Assembly (NCBI GenBank): GCA_020636155.1
Contig: JACJYM010000002.1
Location: 264,013 to 328,012, forward strand
Length of the DNA stretch: 64,000 nt
DNA from: Lewinellaceae bacterium
Lineage (GTDB): Bacteria; Bacteroidota; Bacteroidia; Chitinophagales; Saprospiraceae
Reading direction: 5' to 3'
Below are positions 18,389-28,457 of the stretch, piece after piece (positions within the stretch are counted from its first letter, which is position 1; every line of letters begins with the position of its first letter). The notes under the pieces were generated by a model, which searched no databases, was not told where the DNA came from, and saw nothing but the letters and a program-made list of their open reading frames with translations. A program made the position numbers and the translations under genes.

Positions 18389-19165
18389 ATGAAAAAATTT
18401 CTGTACTTAATGTTACTCGTGTGCAGCTCAGGCTCGCTAAATGCTCAAAGTTTGCATCACTTAAATAAAGATTTACCGTGCATTGATAAAACGTTTCAGG
18501 TCTATGTGCATGTGATGTGGAATGAAGAGAGAATGACGAATATCACCGCTGATATTATCAAAGAAGAGATTGAAGGTGCTAGCATGTATTTTGACCCCAT
18601 CTGTGTGAGATTCGAAGTGTGCAAGATTGATACCTTTCCTGACTGGAACTACGATGACTACAGGACTCACCCAGAGTATATGAGTGAAATCGTTAGCATG
18701 ATTCATGAGAAGAACAGGATAAATATTTATTACATCAGTGAATTTGATGATCCCAACATCTGTGGTCTCGCCAGATTGAAAGGCATTGCCATGGAGAATT
18801 CTGGAGTGGTATACATAAAAAAAGCTTGCGGATCAGGTACGGTGGCACATGAATTAGGACATTTATTTGGCTTAAAACATACCTTTGAAGGTAGTGGGAA
18901 AGAACTGGTAGATGGGTCAAATTGCCTAACAGAAGGAGATGGAATATGTGATACACCGGCAGATCCTTATGTACCGTTTGAACCCATGACATTATACCTA
19001 GAGGAATGCGAATTTATTAGCCTTAAAACTGATGATAACGGTGATTTCTACCAACCCGATGTAGGGAATGTCATGTCCTACTATCCATGTGCCTGTGGTT
19101 TTACACGTGGGCAATACTTGAAAATGGCACAGAATTATTTAAACTCTAATTTTAAAATGTGGTAA
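18389..19165 (+). CDS. Secreted zinc metalloprotease, M43 (pappalysin/cytophagalysin) family
   Basis: Start set at the ATG at 18389, giving a signal peptide (ends GSLNAQS); an upstream ATG-less extension overlapping the previous gene is not supported. Zinc motif HExxHxxGxxH: His154, Glu155, His158, His164 (HELGHLFGLKH), followed by the Met-turn NVMSYYP (Met229) and the DGICDTPADP loop typical of M43B. No T9SS tail is present: it ends soon after the catalytic domain, so it may be periplasmic or leave by another route. 16 bp after PorP/SprF and 1 bp before the adhesin; probably one operon, perhaps acting in adhesin maturation (inference). Confidence 0.88.
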   Translation: MKKFLYLMLLVCSSGSLNAQSLHHLNKDLPCIDKTFQVYVHVMWNEERMTNITADIIKEEIEGASMYFDPICVRFEVCKIDTFPDWNYDDYRTHPEYMSEIVSMIHEKNRINIYYISEFDDPNICGLARLKGIAMENSGVVYIKKACGSGTVAHELGHLFGLKHTFEGSGKELVDGSNCLTEGDGICDTPADPYVPFEPMTLYLEECEFISLKTDDNGDFYQPDVGNVMSYYPCACGFTRGQYLKMAQNYLNSNFKMW

Positions 19166-19166
19166 G

Positions 19167-22100
19167 ATGAAGAAGATATTTTTTATTTTGATTTTCGCTG
19201 CCATATTGATGCAACTAAAAGCACAACAAGCCGATGTAACCGTCGGATGTTCTCCGCTCTCTGTAAATTTTACGGCACCGGATACGCTAAGTGAATATTT
19301 CTGGGAACTTGGTACAGGAAATTCTTCCCTTCAAAACCCTACTGCTCTATATGTCAATACAGGAATTGTAGTGGTAAGGCTTTTTGAAGGAGAAGGTGGA
19401 CCACAAATCGGTGAAAACATTATTATTCATGTAATTAATAAACCTGATGTGATGATTATAGCGGATCCTATCTCAGGCTGTGCTCCACTGAATGTAAAAT
19501 TTACCGATGCTTCTGTCTTTCATGACTCTTTGTCTGTCACTGGGTGGAATTGGACATTTGGCGATGGTGCGGCAGGTAATATGTCCGAAATCACTCATTT
19601 ATACGGAGCTGAGGGCAGTTATAATATTAGTCTGAATCTGATGACGGATAGACCTGGTTGTGACATTACACATACATTTGAAGATTATGTAAAAGTAGGG
19701 CCAAAATCTAAGATCACTGGCTTTGCAATTCCTGACAATGTCGATTTTTGCACACTTCCTGTCAGTTTTCCTTTGAATATTATTGGTGAGGATGATAGCA
19801 GCTATACCTATCTATGGGATTTTGGAAATGGTCAAAGCGCAACTGGTAAAAATCCCAATAACCCTGTCTATGACAGCTCAGGCACCTATACTATAAAACT
19901 TGAGGTCAAGACGGCACTGGGATGTTCTAATTTTTTTAATAAAACCATCTACATAGGATATCCTGAATTAAATTTGGAAGTACAGGATACGACCTGTGTC
20001 CAAACGAATCTATTGATAGAAAATCAGAGTACAGGAACGATTCATTCTTGGAATTTTGGACCCAATGCAAACCACCAAACTTCCACCTCTAAGAATCCAA
20101 ACAATATAAATTTTGAGACAGGAGGTGTTCAAACGGTCACTTATGAAACCCAATTTGGTAATGGATGTAAAGTTGATACCACTTTTAATGTCTTGGTAGA
20201 AGATCCAACCATAGATTTGACCGTTGACCCCAAGTATGGATGTATGGATTCTCAGAAATTTACCTTTACGGCTTCAAGTCCTGATTTTAAAATATATAAA
20301 TGGAATGGCATAACAACTTCTGAGCCGACCTATGAATATGATTTCAAGGATGCTGATAGGGATTCATTTTATAGGAATGAATTGGTACCGTTGAAAATGA
20401 CATTAGTAGTTGAAACAGAGTATGGTTGTACAGCACAAAGCTCTGTGAGTTATTTTTATCAAAAACCGGATGCACATTTTCAAGTGTCACAAAGTCGTGG
20501 TTGTGCTCCACTTAAAGTTAAGTTTACGGATAAGAGTGCTGGATATTATGATATTAGCACTTTTGAATACAATTGGGATGATGGTACGAGCAGTACCTAT
20601 ACCGTAGCAGATACTTCTATGATCGAACATATTTTTACCGAGCCGGGAGAATATTTTGTCAAGTCATTGGTTACCGATGAAAATGGATGTGAGGATTATT
20701 CAGCTGGAGTATGGATCTATGTAGGTGAAGCCATCGCGGTGCCATTGACATTGCCACAGACAGAAGTTTGCTATGGTGATACCCTCAGCTTTATTGCTCC
20801 TGACTTCGATGATAGGATAGATTCATGGCATTTTAATATTGATGGTACAGTATCACAATGTGCTGAAAACAAAGATTATACACACGTATTTAATGATAAG
20901 CCGGGATTGATTGATGTAAATTTACAAGTGGAATACAATGGCTGTTACAGTTACAGTTCGCCTGGAACAATTCTTGTCAAAGGTGCAAAAGCATCCTTTG
21001 CTTATATGACCAATTGTGAGTCACCATTGACCGTGATGTATAGAGATTCGAGTATTAATGCCGAGTCATTGGTTTGGATCATAGGGAATGATACCCTTTA
21101 TAATCAAGATTCATTGTTCAATTATGAATTTCCGGATAGAGGAGATTATAAGATAAAACTTGTTGCCAGTAATGAAACCGATGGCTGTCCTGAAAATGTT
21201 GATAGCCTGATTACTTATGTCCGAATTCCTGTTGCAGATTTTGATCTGGACACGTTATTATGCGTTGGCCAGGAGATATTATTAGATGCGAGCAATTCTC
21301 AAGATGCAGATGTACGGTGTTATGAGGGATACCTTTGGAATCTGCCCAATGAGAGACCCCGTGAAAGTGACAGCCCAACACGTCCTTTTGTCGTGCCCAG
21401 CAGAGAGCCTGATTCCATTAGATTGATAGTGGAAGATATCAATGGTTGTACTGATACTTTGGTCAAGAAATATAGAGCCATACAGATTAATGCTAATTTT
21501 AGTTTCGATGCTGATGATATTTGCTTGCCTCGTACCATTAATTTTACTGACTTATCTGCCTCAGATACTACGATCGTTGATTGGGAATGGGATTTCGGCA
21601 GCGACAAACAGAATCCGAGTAAGCTCTTTACGGAAAGTAATGGAAATATTCCAGTTACCTTGCGAGTCGAAGACGAACATGGATGTGTCGATTACCATTC
21701 TGATATTATCAAAATTTATAAACCAACGAGCGGAATTTTCTTGCAAAATGAGATCAATTGTGAAGGAGATAATGTGATATTCAATGCCGCAAATTGTTCT
21801 ACTTGTAAATACGATGAAGTAACGTACGAGTGGCACGTAAGCGATGGTACTACGAGTCAAGACAAATTGTTTCAAAAACAAATGGACATACCGGGGACTT
21901 ATGCAGTTTCGCTCATGATAACCGAGGATAGTACGGGGTGTACAAATTCTTACACAGATAGCTTGCGAATAATCAAACTTCCAGATGCCGTGATATCAGA
22001 TTTTGATTCTTTGTTTTGTTTAGATTCTCAAATGTCTTTTAATGGTTCCAACTCTTTTACGGATCCAAATGATCCTCTAAAATACTTTTATGATTGGAGG

Positions 22101-23069
22101 ATTAATGGGAATATTATAAGTTCAAGTGAAAATATGGCATATAGTTTTAATAAACTAGGCAAATATGAAATTCAACTGGGTATTACAAACAGTATCGGGT
22201 GTGCTGATACGACCAGTGTATCTGTAAGAACTTACTCACCATCTGGAGATTTTTTTACGGATGATCTCACTGATATTTGTGATGGCGATAGCATTACTTT
22301 TACCATTAAAAATATAGTAGATGCTACACAATTAAAATGGTCAAATGGACAAGGATTAGAAGGTTCTGAAATGATTACGGGAAATGAAATTTCTTTTGTA
22401 GTGGAAGTTAAAAAGGTTTCAATTGAAGCGGATAGTGCTGAAGTAACAATAACATTGAGTGATGATTTGGGATGCACATCGGAATCTATCATTCCAGTAA
22501 GAGTATTCAAAGTAGTAGCCGAGTTTGATTCAAATCCAGCGGATGAATGCCCGAATCTTATAGAATTTATTAATATGTCGAAAGAAGCTACTAACTACGT
22601 TTGGAATTTTGGAGACGGAACTACGAGCGAAGAAGAGGCTCCTAATCATTATTATGCTGGCGAAGAGAGTCAATACACGGTTGAATTAATTGCTTCAAAC
22701 GATATTGGCTGTAAGGACATGATAAGTAAACAAATTCCGAAAATCAATAAAGCAGCGATATTGGAGATGCCCAACGTCTTCTCACCGAACAATGACATGA
22801 TACAGGACTATTTTAATCCTGTTGCACAGCAAGGAACTGGTTCGAGTACTGAAAATGTTCCTAAAGTCAATGAATTCAAGGTTTTCAATCGCTTCGGCAA
22901 GTTGATTTATGACAACCAAACACCCGATACCGGATGGAATGGACACATCGATGGTGATGCCGGAAAAGACCCGGTGAGCGAAGATGTCTATATTTATTAT
23001 ATCAACTATAATCAAGGCTGCAATGGCGAAGTTGTGACAAAAAAGGGCAATGTAACTTTGATAAGGTGA
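19167..23069 (+). CDS. Giant PKD-repeat surface adhesin with T9SS type B sorting domain
   Basis: 1300-residue surface protein. Signal peptide 1-19 (ends LKAQ). Body is a chain of PKD/Ig-like domains with repeated W-x-F/W-D-F-G-D-G motifs: WNWTFGDGAAG, YLWDFGNGQSATG, YNWDDGTSS, WEWDFGSDKQNP, YVWNFGDGTTSEE, each after a Cys-rich strand of the GCAPLxVKFTD type. The last ~100 residues are a type B sorting domain (MPNVFSPNNDMIQDYF, FKVFNRFGKLIYD, GWNGHIDG). Paired Cys suggest disulfide-stabilised modules. SprB-like adhesins of this style carry gliding or attachment; here the role is inferred from the PorP/SprF neighbour. Confidence 0.88.
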   Translation: MKKIFFILIFAAILMQLKAQQADVTVGCSPLSVNFTAPDTLSEYFWELGTGNSSLQNPTALYVNTGIVVVRLFEGEGGPQIGENIIIHVINKPDVMIIADPISGCAPLNVKFTDASVFHDSLSVTGWNWTFGDGAAGNMSEITHLYGAEGSYNISLNLMTDRPGCDITHTFEDYVKVGPKSKITGFAIPDNVDFCTLPVSFPLNIIGEDDSSYTYLWDFGNGQSATGKNPNNPVYDSSGTYTIKLEVKTALGCSNFFNKTIYIGYPELNLEVQDTTCVQTNLLIENQSTGTIHSWNFGPNANHQTSTSKNPNNINFETGGVQTVTYETQFGNGCKVDTTFNVLVEDPTIDLTVDPKYGCMDSQKFTFTASSPDFKIYKWNGITTSEPTYEYDFKDADRDSFYRNELVPLKMTLVVETEYGCTAQSSVSYFYQKPDAHFQVSQSRGCAPLKVKFTDKSAGYYDISTFEYNWDDGTSSTYTVADTSMIEHIFTEPGEYFVKSLVTDENGCEDYSAGVWIYVGEAIAVPLTLPQTEVCYGDTLSFIAPDFDDRIDSWHFNIDGTVSQCAENKDYTHVFNDKPGLIDVNLQVEYNGCYSYSSPGTILVKGAKASFAYMTNCESPLTVMYRDSSINAESLVWIIGNDTLYNQDSLFNYEFPDRGDYKIKLVASNETDGCPENVDSLITYVRIPVADFDLDTLLCVGQEILLDASNSQDADVRCYEGYLWNLPNERPRESDSPTRPFVVPSREPDSIRLIVEDINGCTDTLVKKYRAIQINANFSFDADDICLPRTINFTDLSASDTTIVDWEWDFGSDKQNPSKLFTESNGNIPVTLRVEDEHGCVDYHSDIIKIYKPTSGIFLQNEINCEGDNVIFNAANCSTCKYDEVTYEWHVSDGTTSQDKLFQKQMDIPGTYAVSLMITEDSTGCTNSYTDSLRIIKLPDAVISDFDSLFCLDSQMSFNGSNSFTDPNDPLKYFYDWRINGNIISSSENMAYSFNKLGKYEIQLGITNSIGCADTTSVSVRTYSPSGDFFTDDLTDICDGDSITFTIKNIVDATQLKWSNGQGLEGSEMITGNEISFVVEVKKVSIEADSAEVTITLSDDLGCTSESIIPVRVFKVVAEFDSNPADECPNLIEFINMSKEATNYVWNFGDGTTSEEEAPNHYYAGEESQYTVELIASNDIGCKDMISKQIPKINKAAILEMPNVFSPNNDMIQDYFNPVAQQGTGSSTENVPKVNEFKVFNRFGKLIYDNQTPDTGWNGHIDGDAGKDPVSEDVYIYYINYNQGCNGEVVTKKGNVTLIR

Positions 23070-23282
23070 TGGATGGGTTGGTTGAATGGGGTGATAAACT
23101 TAAAATCAATAACTGATTGTTGAAATTCAGTTGATCCTGTCCATCTATTAGCAGATAGATAAAATCAAGAAGAAGTAAGATTTAGAACCTTATGCTCAGG
23201 AACTAGATAAAAAATTGGTATAGTATAAAGTTGATTTAAAGCTTATGGTTAATTCAGGGCCCGAGAATTTCAGTTAGTACTC
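23070..23282. other. Convergent intergenic region with no identified element
   Basis: 213 bp between the adhesin and a convergent TPR gene. I see no gene, strong hairpin or T-run terminator. Confidence 0.5.
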
Positions 23283-25052
23283 TTATTTCTTAAGCCAAGG
23301 CCATAGAAGCTTTAGCAGTTCCTTTATTTTGGAAAACGAGGAAGTATTTATCATATTATTAGCTTTCATGTATTCTATACTTTTTTTCTCGATTAAATGG
23401 TGTAATGGATAAAGAAAAGAAATAACAAATACCTTAGCTCCAAACGTTTTGAGAGGATCCCCATGTAGCTGGTTATGCAAGAAATAATCTAGGATTAAGA
23501 TGATAAATTCAAACAAGAATAATACAACAAAAAAGCCTTGCATTTCAACCACCCATTCAGGAATACGAAAACTGCTTATAATGGCAAACAATACAATAGA
23601 GAAAGCAATAAGTGCTGCAATGAAAAAGAATTTGGCATTTTGTTGGGACTTTTGACGCTGGTTTTCTTGTTCGAGTAGATAGTTTTGCTCCTTATTTTGA
23701 TATTCTATTTTCATTTTTTGTAATTCTTCACTATTTCTTCTATCGGCTATGGATAATTTTATTGCCATATATTTTTTAAGGTAATAATTTGATTTTTCAA
23801 TATTCCCCATTGATTCGTGAATTTTCACTAATTGACCACATATTGGTTCTGAAAATTTATTAAAAGCGATACTGTCAACCATAGAAAAGGCCTTCTCCAG
23901 ATAATTAATACCAGAGTTATACTCATTATTTCTAATTAGGAACTCACCTTTTCTGCGATAAAAATTAATAGTATAAAAAAGAGAATTTTGGGATCGGTTT
24001 AACTCTTCTTCTGCATTTGTAAATGCTAAATGTGCAGAATCTAATTTGCCTTCATATTCATATATGTATGCCTTGAGTGTGCAGAATCTACAGGCATTCA
24101 ACTGGCTTTCATGTTTTAATAAATCTGGATAACTATTGACATAAAAATCAAAAAGTTCATCATATTTATTTGAGTTTAACAAGTACGTTCTGTATATTCC
24201 TAACAAGTGATTTTGCAGTTTTATCTTTTGATGTCGCTTTGTGTAATCTAACAAATCCTTTATGTTTATTGGAATATCTTTGTCAAAAATGACATAATAA
24301 TAAGTATAATCAATTCTATTTTTAATCAACATTAAAGAATCAATGGGTTGGGAAGATGCTACAAGATCATCTATGCGTTTTAGACAATTGAAAATTTCCA
24401 TCTCGTTACGCAAATATTCGTAAATCACCAATTCTGATTTAAGAATTTGGTACTCTAGGTCGTAGTCAGGAGTAATTTGGGTATTCATGATATATTTCGC
24501 ATCTAAAAGCTGTTGATAAGCATTTATTATATCTTCTTTTTCAATATATATTTTGAGTAAAAGCAAATGGCAACTTAATTGATAATGGGCATTATTTTGT
24601 TCTTTTGCTAAGTTCAAAGATTTAATTCCCACATCGATTGCTTTGTCTAAATCGTCGACGCAGTAATATCCATTACTAAGAGAGAAAAGTGCAAGGGGGT
24701 TGTCATCAAGCAGAGTATTTGACAAGATATAGTCATTCAATTCAGACAGATATTTCAGAGTTGTTGAATTTAATTGATAAGTTTTTTCAATATTGGCTAG
24801 GTATTCAGTTTTTAAAAGTAGGGATTGTTGTAAGTCATAATTTGCTTCTACGGCTCCGATTGTTTCAATTATGCAAGAATCAAATTTAATCACGCTGCCA
24901 GTTCTATCTAGGATATTGAAGCAGCTACCTAATGTGCTATTCTTGTCTTGTAAAGTAGTATTAATCGTTTGGGAGTTAGATACTGACAACCATATTAGAA
25001 TTAGGGCGAATGTAAGTCCTATGGCTAATAGGTGTTTTTGCATCATTTTCAT
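23283..25052 (-). CDS. TPR protein with C-terminal membrane region
   Basis: Function unknown. Signal peptide about 1-28 (ends VSNSQ). Residues 90-430 are TPR-like helical repeats (NGYYCVDDLDKAIDVGIKSL, YNSGINYLEKAFSMVDSI). A coiled-coil-like stretch (LQKMKIEYQNKEQNYLLEQE) leads to two or three membrane segments at about 470-560 (FFIAALIAFSIVLFAII, FFVVLFLFEFIILIL). This is the layout of Bacteroidota TPR sensor proteins whose coiled coil normally feeds a histidine kinase or HTH output, but here only a short basic tail follows. Possibly a sensor that has lost or never had its output domain. Divergent from the next gene. Confidence 0.7.
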   Translation of the reverse strand: MKMMQKHLLAIGLTFALILIWLSVSNSQTINTTLQDKNSTLGSCFNILDRTGSVIKFDSCIIETIGAVEANYDLQQSLLLKTEYLANIEKTYQLNSTTLKYLSELNDYILSNTLLDDNPLALFSLSNGYYCVDDLDKAIDVGIKSLNLAKEQNNAHYQLSCHLLLLKIYIEKEDIINAYQQLLDAKYIMNTQITPDYDLEYQILKSELVIYEYLRNEMEIFNCLKRIDDLVASSQPIDSLMLIKNRIDYTYYYVIFDKDIPINIKDLLDYTKRHQKIKLQNHLLGIYRTYLLNSNKYDELFDFYVNSYPDLLKHESQLNACRFCTLKAYIYEYEGKLDSAHLAFTNAEEELNRSQNSLFYTINFYRRKGEFLIRNNEYNSGINYLEKAFSMVDSIAFNKFSEPICGQLVKIHESMGNIEKSNYYLKKYMAIKLSIADRRNSEELQKMKIEYQNKEQNYLLEQENQRQKSQQNAKFFFIAALIAFSIVLFAIISSFRIPEWVVEMQGFFVVLFLFEFIILILDYFLHNQLHGDPLKTFGAKVFVISFLYPLHHLIEKKSIEYMKANNMINTSSFSKIKELLKLLWPWLKK

Positions 25053-25162
25053 TTGTGATGTGATTGCATTTGCGTAATTATTTTTCGATATTTAACCGAA
25101 ATGTACACAAAAATATATATTATTGCGGAATAATTATTCTTCAAGTATTAAAAAACTTAATC

Positions 25163-25705
25163 ATGAACAACTTTAATATCGACAGAGGCAGTATCATTAC
25201 GGGACTGATTTTAGGATTTTTGATCAGTTTAGTTTCATTTTATTTTTATTCTAAAGCTAATAACAATACAAAAAATCTAGAATTGGCTTTTTCTAATCTA
25301 ACAAACGAAATAAATGATAAATATGCAAATACGTGCCAATTAGGCACTTTAACAAGAGATGAGGCTATAATTTTAGTCAATAATCATAAGGCAATAAATA
25401 GCAATATAGCTGCCTATAACATTTCTAGAGATTTGGTTTGTCATCTTTATTCGAGATTAAGTGAAAATCAATCAATTTCTGGATTTAGAATTTATTATGG
25501 TAAGGATAAAGCTGAGAAACCGGTGACATCCTATGCTATAGTTCAAGAAATCGATAATAGTTTGTCAATCATCACGGCAGATCACTATACTGCTTTTTCT
25601 GCGAGAATTCCTGAAACTCGAGGATGTTCGGGTTTTGCAGACCCATGCCCTAGTTGTTGTGATAGATACATTCAGGATGAATCTGGTAGAGAACCTAATT
25701 TTTAA
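25163..25705 (+). CDS. Hypothetical membrane-anchored protein with Cys-rich tail
   Basis: Not recognised. The start is set at the ATG at 25163 (180 aa), followed by a single N-terminal membrane segment (ITGLILGFLISLVSFYFY), then an extracytoplasmic domain with a helical first half and a short beta second half. The C-terminus is Cys-rich (CSGFADPCPSCCDRY), which suggests a metal site or disulfides. An upstream in-frame extension is possible but less natural. Divergent from the TPR/membrane gene, with about 110 bp between starts. Confidence 0.55.
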   Translation: MNNFNIDRGSIITGLILGFLISLVSFYFYSKANNNTKNLELAFSNLTNEINDKYANTCQLGTLTRDEAIILVNNHKAINSNIAAYNISRDLVCHLYSRLSENQSISGFRIYYGKDKAEKPVTSYAIVQEIDNSLSIITADHYTAFSARIPETRGCSGFADPCPSCCDRYIQDESGREPNF

Positions 25706-26042
25706 AATTTATTGCAGTTCATAAATTAGAACTCTGAGGTCTATCCAGCTAGGAAGGAATTTTCATTGAAGCTGCAATTTCAGCCTAGGAAGGATGTTGT
25801 AACTAAGCAAAAAGAGTAATACAGTATCAAAATTTAAAGTGTTATCATTTTAATACTTGTGAGATGCAAGAAAGAAATGCATTTTTTTTAATGTAGAGAA
25901 TTAAGATTATAATTCACCCTTTGGCGAGATATCAAAGGTCAAAGAAATGATTAGAAAGATAATCGGTACTATTTATTATCATCGATTATGGTTTAAAAGA
26001 TTAATTTCGAATTTTAGGTATGTCAAAGGTCAATTAATTTTT
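25706..26042. other. AT-rich intergenic region with short direct repeats
   Basis: Holds CTAGGAAGGA twice (25749 and 25785) and TCAAAGGTCAA twice (25932 and 26023). No gene or terminator is evident. The frame of the next gene is open back to 25947, but its signal peptide begins at 26043. Confidence 0.4.
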
Positions 26043-27077
26043 ATGAAATCACATTTAATCCTGACACTAGTATTTCTATCTATTCAATTTTGTATGGCGC
26101 AAAAATCTGCTAGATTGGACTCGCTTTATTCCTCAATAGAATATGAGCAGGCCATTGAATTAGGAAGAGAAATGCTCGTCAACGTCCCTACAGACCCGAC
26201 CGTCAATCATATACTTGGTCGGGCATTAGCTGACACTAAAAAATATTCAGAGGCGAAACCATATTTGTTACAATCTGCAGATTCTGAGTCTCCGGAATGG
26301 ATGCAAGCTTGGTCTTATGCATATTTAGGAATATGTGAATACATTTCAGATAATAAAGTGGATTCTAAAGTATATCTTGAAAAAACGCTAGCCTTAAATG
26401 CCACTAAGAATTCTAATAATTTTGCCCAAAATCATCTCAACTGGTTTCAAATGACGGAATATTTTGAGGATTGGCAAGTTGTTGAAAAAGAACATATTAG
26501 GTTTTATTTTCAACCAAATCATGGCATAGAAAACCTTAATGAATATTGTGATACTCGAGAAAATGCTTATCAAATTAATAATCAATTTTTTGAAGCAGAG
26601 CCATATAAGAAAATTGACTACTTCGTGTGGTCAAAACCAAAGGATGCCATTAAAATAGTAGGAAAAAATTTAGGTTTTGCGGACTCGGATTTATGTAAAA
26701 TAAATTCATCAATCAACCAGACAATTGGACATGAGATGACCCATATTCTTTGCGATTTTGGTATGAAACCCACAAACCGAAATCGTTTGATAAATGAAGG
26801 TGTTGCTGTCGCTTTTGATCTGAGCCATAGCGATAAAATGAAGGCGGCTATTCGAACCAATACAGAAAATCTTGGAATAAAAGATATAAATGAAAGAGCC
26901 GAAGAGCTTCCAGAGGCTTATATTTACCCCGTTGGTGGCGCTTTTATTGAATATCTGTTGAAAAATTTTGGTGATGAAAAATTGAAATCCCTACTGAGAG
27001 ACCAATCTTGGAATCACCTTATTGAACTTTATGGTACTGAAGTATTGGCTGAATTTGACAAAAAAATTAAAAGCTAA
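26043..27077 (+). CDS. TPR and gluzincin-like peptidase (peptidase MA-like) protein
   Basis: Exported, 344 residues from the ATG at 26043; this start gives a clean signal peptide (ends QFCMAQ), unlike the in-frame ATG at 25947. About 25-130 contains TPR-like repeats (YEQAIELGREMLV, LLQSADSESPEWMQAWSYAYLG). About 155-340 is a gluzincin-type metalloprotease domain: His230-Glu231-x-x-His234 (GHEMTHILCD) and downstream Glu252 in LINEGVAVAFD, the expected third zinc ligand. Resembles the peptidase-MA family. Substrate unknown. Confidence 0.72.
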   Translation: MKSHLILTLVFLSIQFCMAQKSARLDSLYSSIEYEQAIELGREMLVNVPTDPTVNHILGRALADTKKYSEAKPYLLQSADSESPEWMQAWSYAYLGICEYISDNKVDSKVYLEKTLALNATKNSNNFAQNHLNWFQMTEYFEDWQVVEKEHIRFYFQPNHGIENLNEYCDTRENAYQINNQFFEAEPYKKIDYFVWSKPKDAIKIVGKNLGFADSDLCKINSSINQTIGHEMTHILCDFGMKPTNRNRLINEGVAVAFDLSHSDKMKAAIRTNTENLGIKDINERAEELPEAYIYPVGGAFIEYLLKNFGDEKLKSLLRDQSWNHLIELYGTEVLAEFDKKIKS

Positions 27078-27211
27078 AATTAGTCTATAATTATTTTGAC
27101 CCATTTAAAAAACATCCTGAAGACTTTCAATTTATCATAAAGATTCACAATTTTCCTGTATATTCACTACCTTTACTTTGGTGTTTTTATAAATAGGGAT
27201 GCCAGTATTTT

Positions 27212-28384
27212 ATGATAAAACGAGTCGTCTTAATCGTCTTAGATAGTGTTGGAATTGGGGCATTGCCTGATGCTGAAAAGTATGGGGATGTAGGAAGTAA
27301 CACTCTTGATCACATCTTTTTGAAATGTCCCCAGATTAAACTTCCAAACTTACTAAATCTAGGGCTTGGAAATATTGATTCTTCCAATTCAATTCCTAGC
27401 GTCGAGCAGCCATTGGCAAATTATGGCAAAGCCATGGAGCAAAGTGCAGGAAAGGACACTACCACCGGACATTGGGAGATTGCTGGCAATATACTAGAAA
27501 AACCATTTCCAGTATTCGAAGATGGATTTCTGCCTTATTTTATTGAAAAATTAGAATCGGAAATCGGTAGAAAAACCATTGGGAATTATGCCGCCTCGGG
27601 TACAGTCATTATCAATGAATTGGGCGATGAACACGTAAAAACAGGTTTCCCGATAATTTACACTTCAGCTGACAGTGTGTGTCAGATTGCGATGCACGAA
27701 GAGGTAATTCCCATCGAAGAACAATATAACATATGCAAAACGGCTCGAAAACTTTTAATTGACGAATTGGAAGTGGGTCGAGTTATAGCGAGACCATTTA
27801 TCGGCTCTCATGGAAATTATACCCGGACTGCCAATCGAAAAGATTTTGCCACATTGCCACCGGATAACCTATTGACAAGCATAGAAAGAGCAGGTATGCA
27901 GGTGTCCGCCATTGGTAAGATTTCAGATATTTTTGCCGGAAAGGGCATCACAAAATCTACAAAAACAAAAAATAATCTAGACGGAATTTTGGCAACCATC
28001 GATGAGATAAATCAAAATTTTGAAGGCCTTATTTTTACCAATCTTGTTGATTTTGATATGTTATATGGACATAGGAGGGACCCTGCGGGCTATGCTAGTT
28101 GCTTGGCGGAATTTGACAGCTATATTCCTCGATTGTTGGATTCGCTTCATGATGACGATTTGCTCATCATTACGGCAGATCACGGCAACGACCCTACATT
28201 TACGGGGACTGACCATACACGTGAGTACATCCCGATTCTAGTATTTGGAAAATCGATTGCTAAAGGCTTCGATATAGGAGTGAGGGAGAGTTTTGCGGAC
28301 ATTGCTGCGACGATAAGCAAGGCATTAGGTATTGAATATAAGTATGATGGCTCGAGTTTTTTCAATGTATTAACGTCAAATTAG
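27212..28384 (+). CDS. deoB: Phosphopentomutase
   Basis: Converts (deoxy)ribose-1-phosphate to the 5-phosphate. Alkaline-phosphatase-superfamily metalloenzyme: VVLIVLDSVGIGALPDA supplies the first metal Asp (Asp11), GKDTTTGHWEIAG is the substrate and catalytic-Thr loop, and LIITADHGNDPTFTGTDHT the second metal set. 390 residues, normal. First gene of a nucleoside-salvage run, 73 bp before the phosphorylase. Confidence 0.96.
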   Translation: MIKRVVLIVLDSVGIGALPDAEKYGDVGSNTLDHIFLKCPQIKLPNLLNLGLGNIDSSNSIPSVEQPLANYGKAMEQSAGKDTTTGHWEIAGNILEKPFPVFEDGFLPYFIEKLESEIGRKTIGNYAASGTVIINELGDEHVKTGFPIIYTSADSVCQIAMHEEVIPIEEQYNICKTARKLLIDELEVGRVIARPFIGSHGNYTRTANRKDFATLPPDNLLTSIERAGMQVSAIGKISDIFAGKGITKSTKTKNNLDGILATIDEINQNFEGLIFTNLVDFDMLYGHRRDPAGYASCLAEFDSYIPRLLDSLHDDDLLIITADHGNDPTFTGTDHTREYIPILVFGKSIAKGFDIGVRESFADIAATISKALGIEYKYDGSSFFNVLTSN

Positions 28385-28457
28385 GCATAAATTTTGTGCT
28401 ATCATATTAGTTAGTCCATTAATATGTGGACATTGGTAAAATTAAAGAATTAGGAAC

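Noticed and set aside
21442..21777. 111-residue ORF inside the PKD adhesin on the same strand
   Set aside because: Out-of-frame shadow of the large gene with no family features.
25947..26042. 32-residue N-terminal extension of the gluzincin protein
   Set aside because: It would place the signal peptide internally; the ATG at 26043 gives a normal one.
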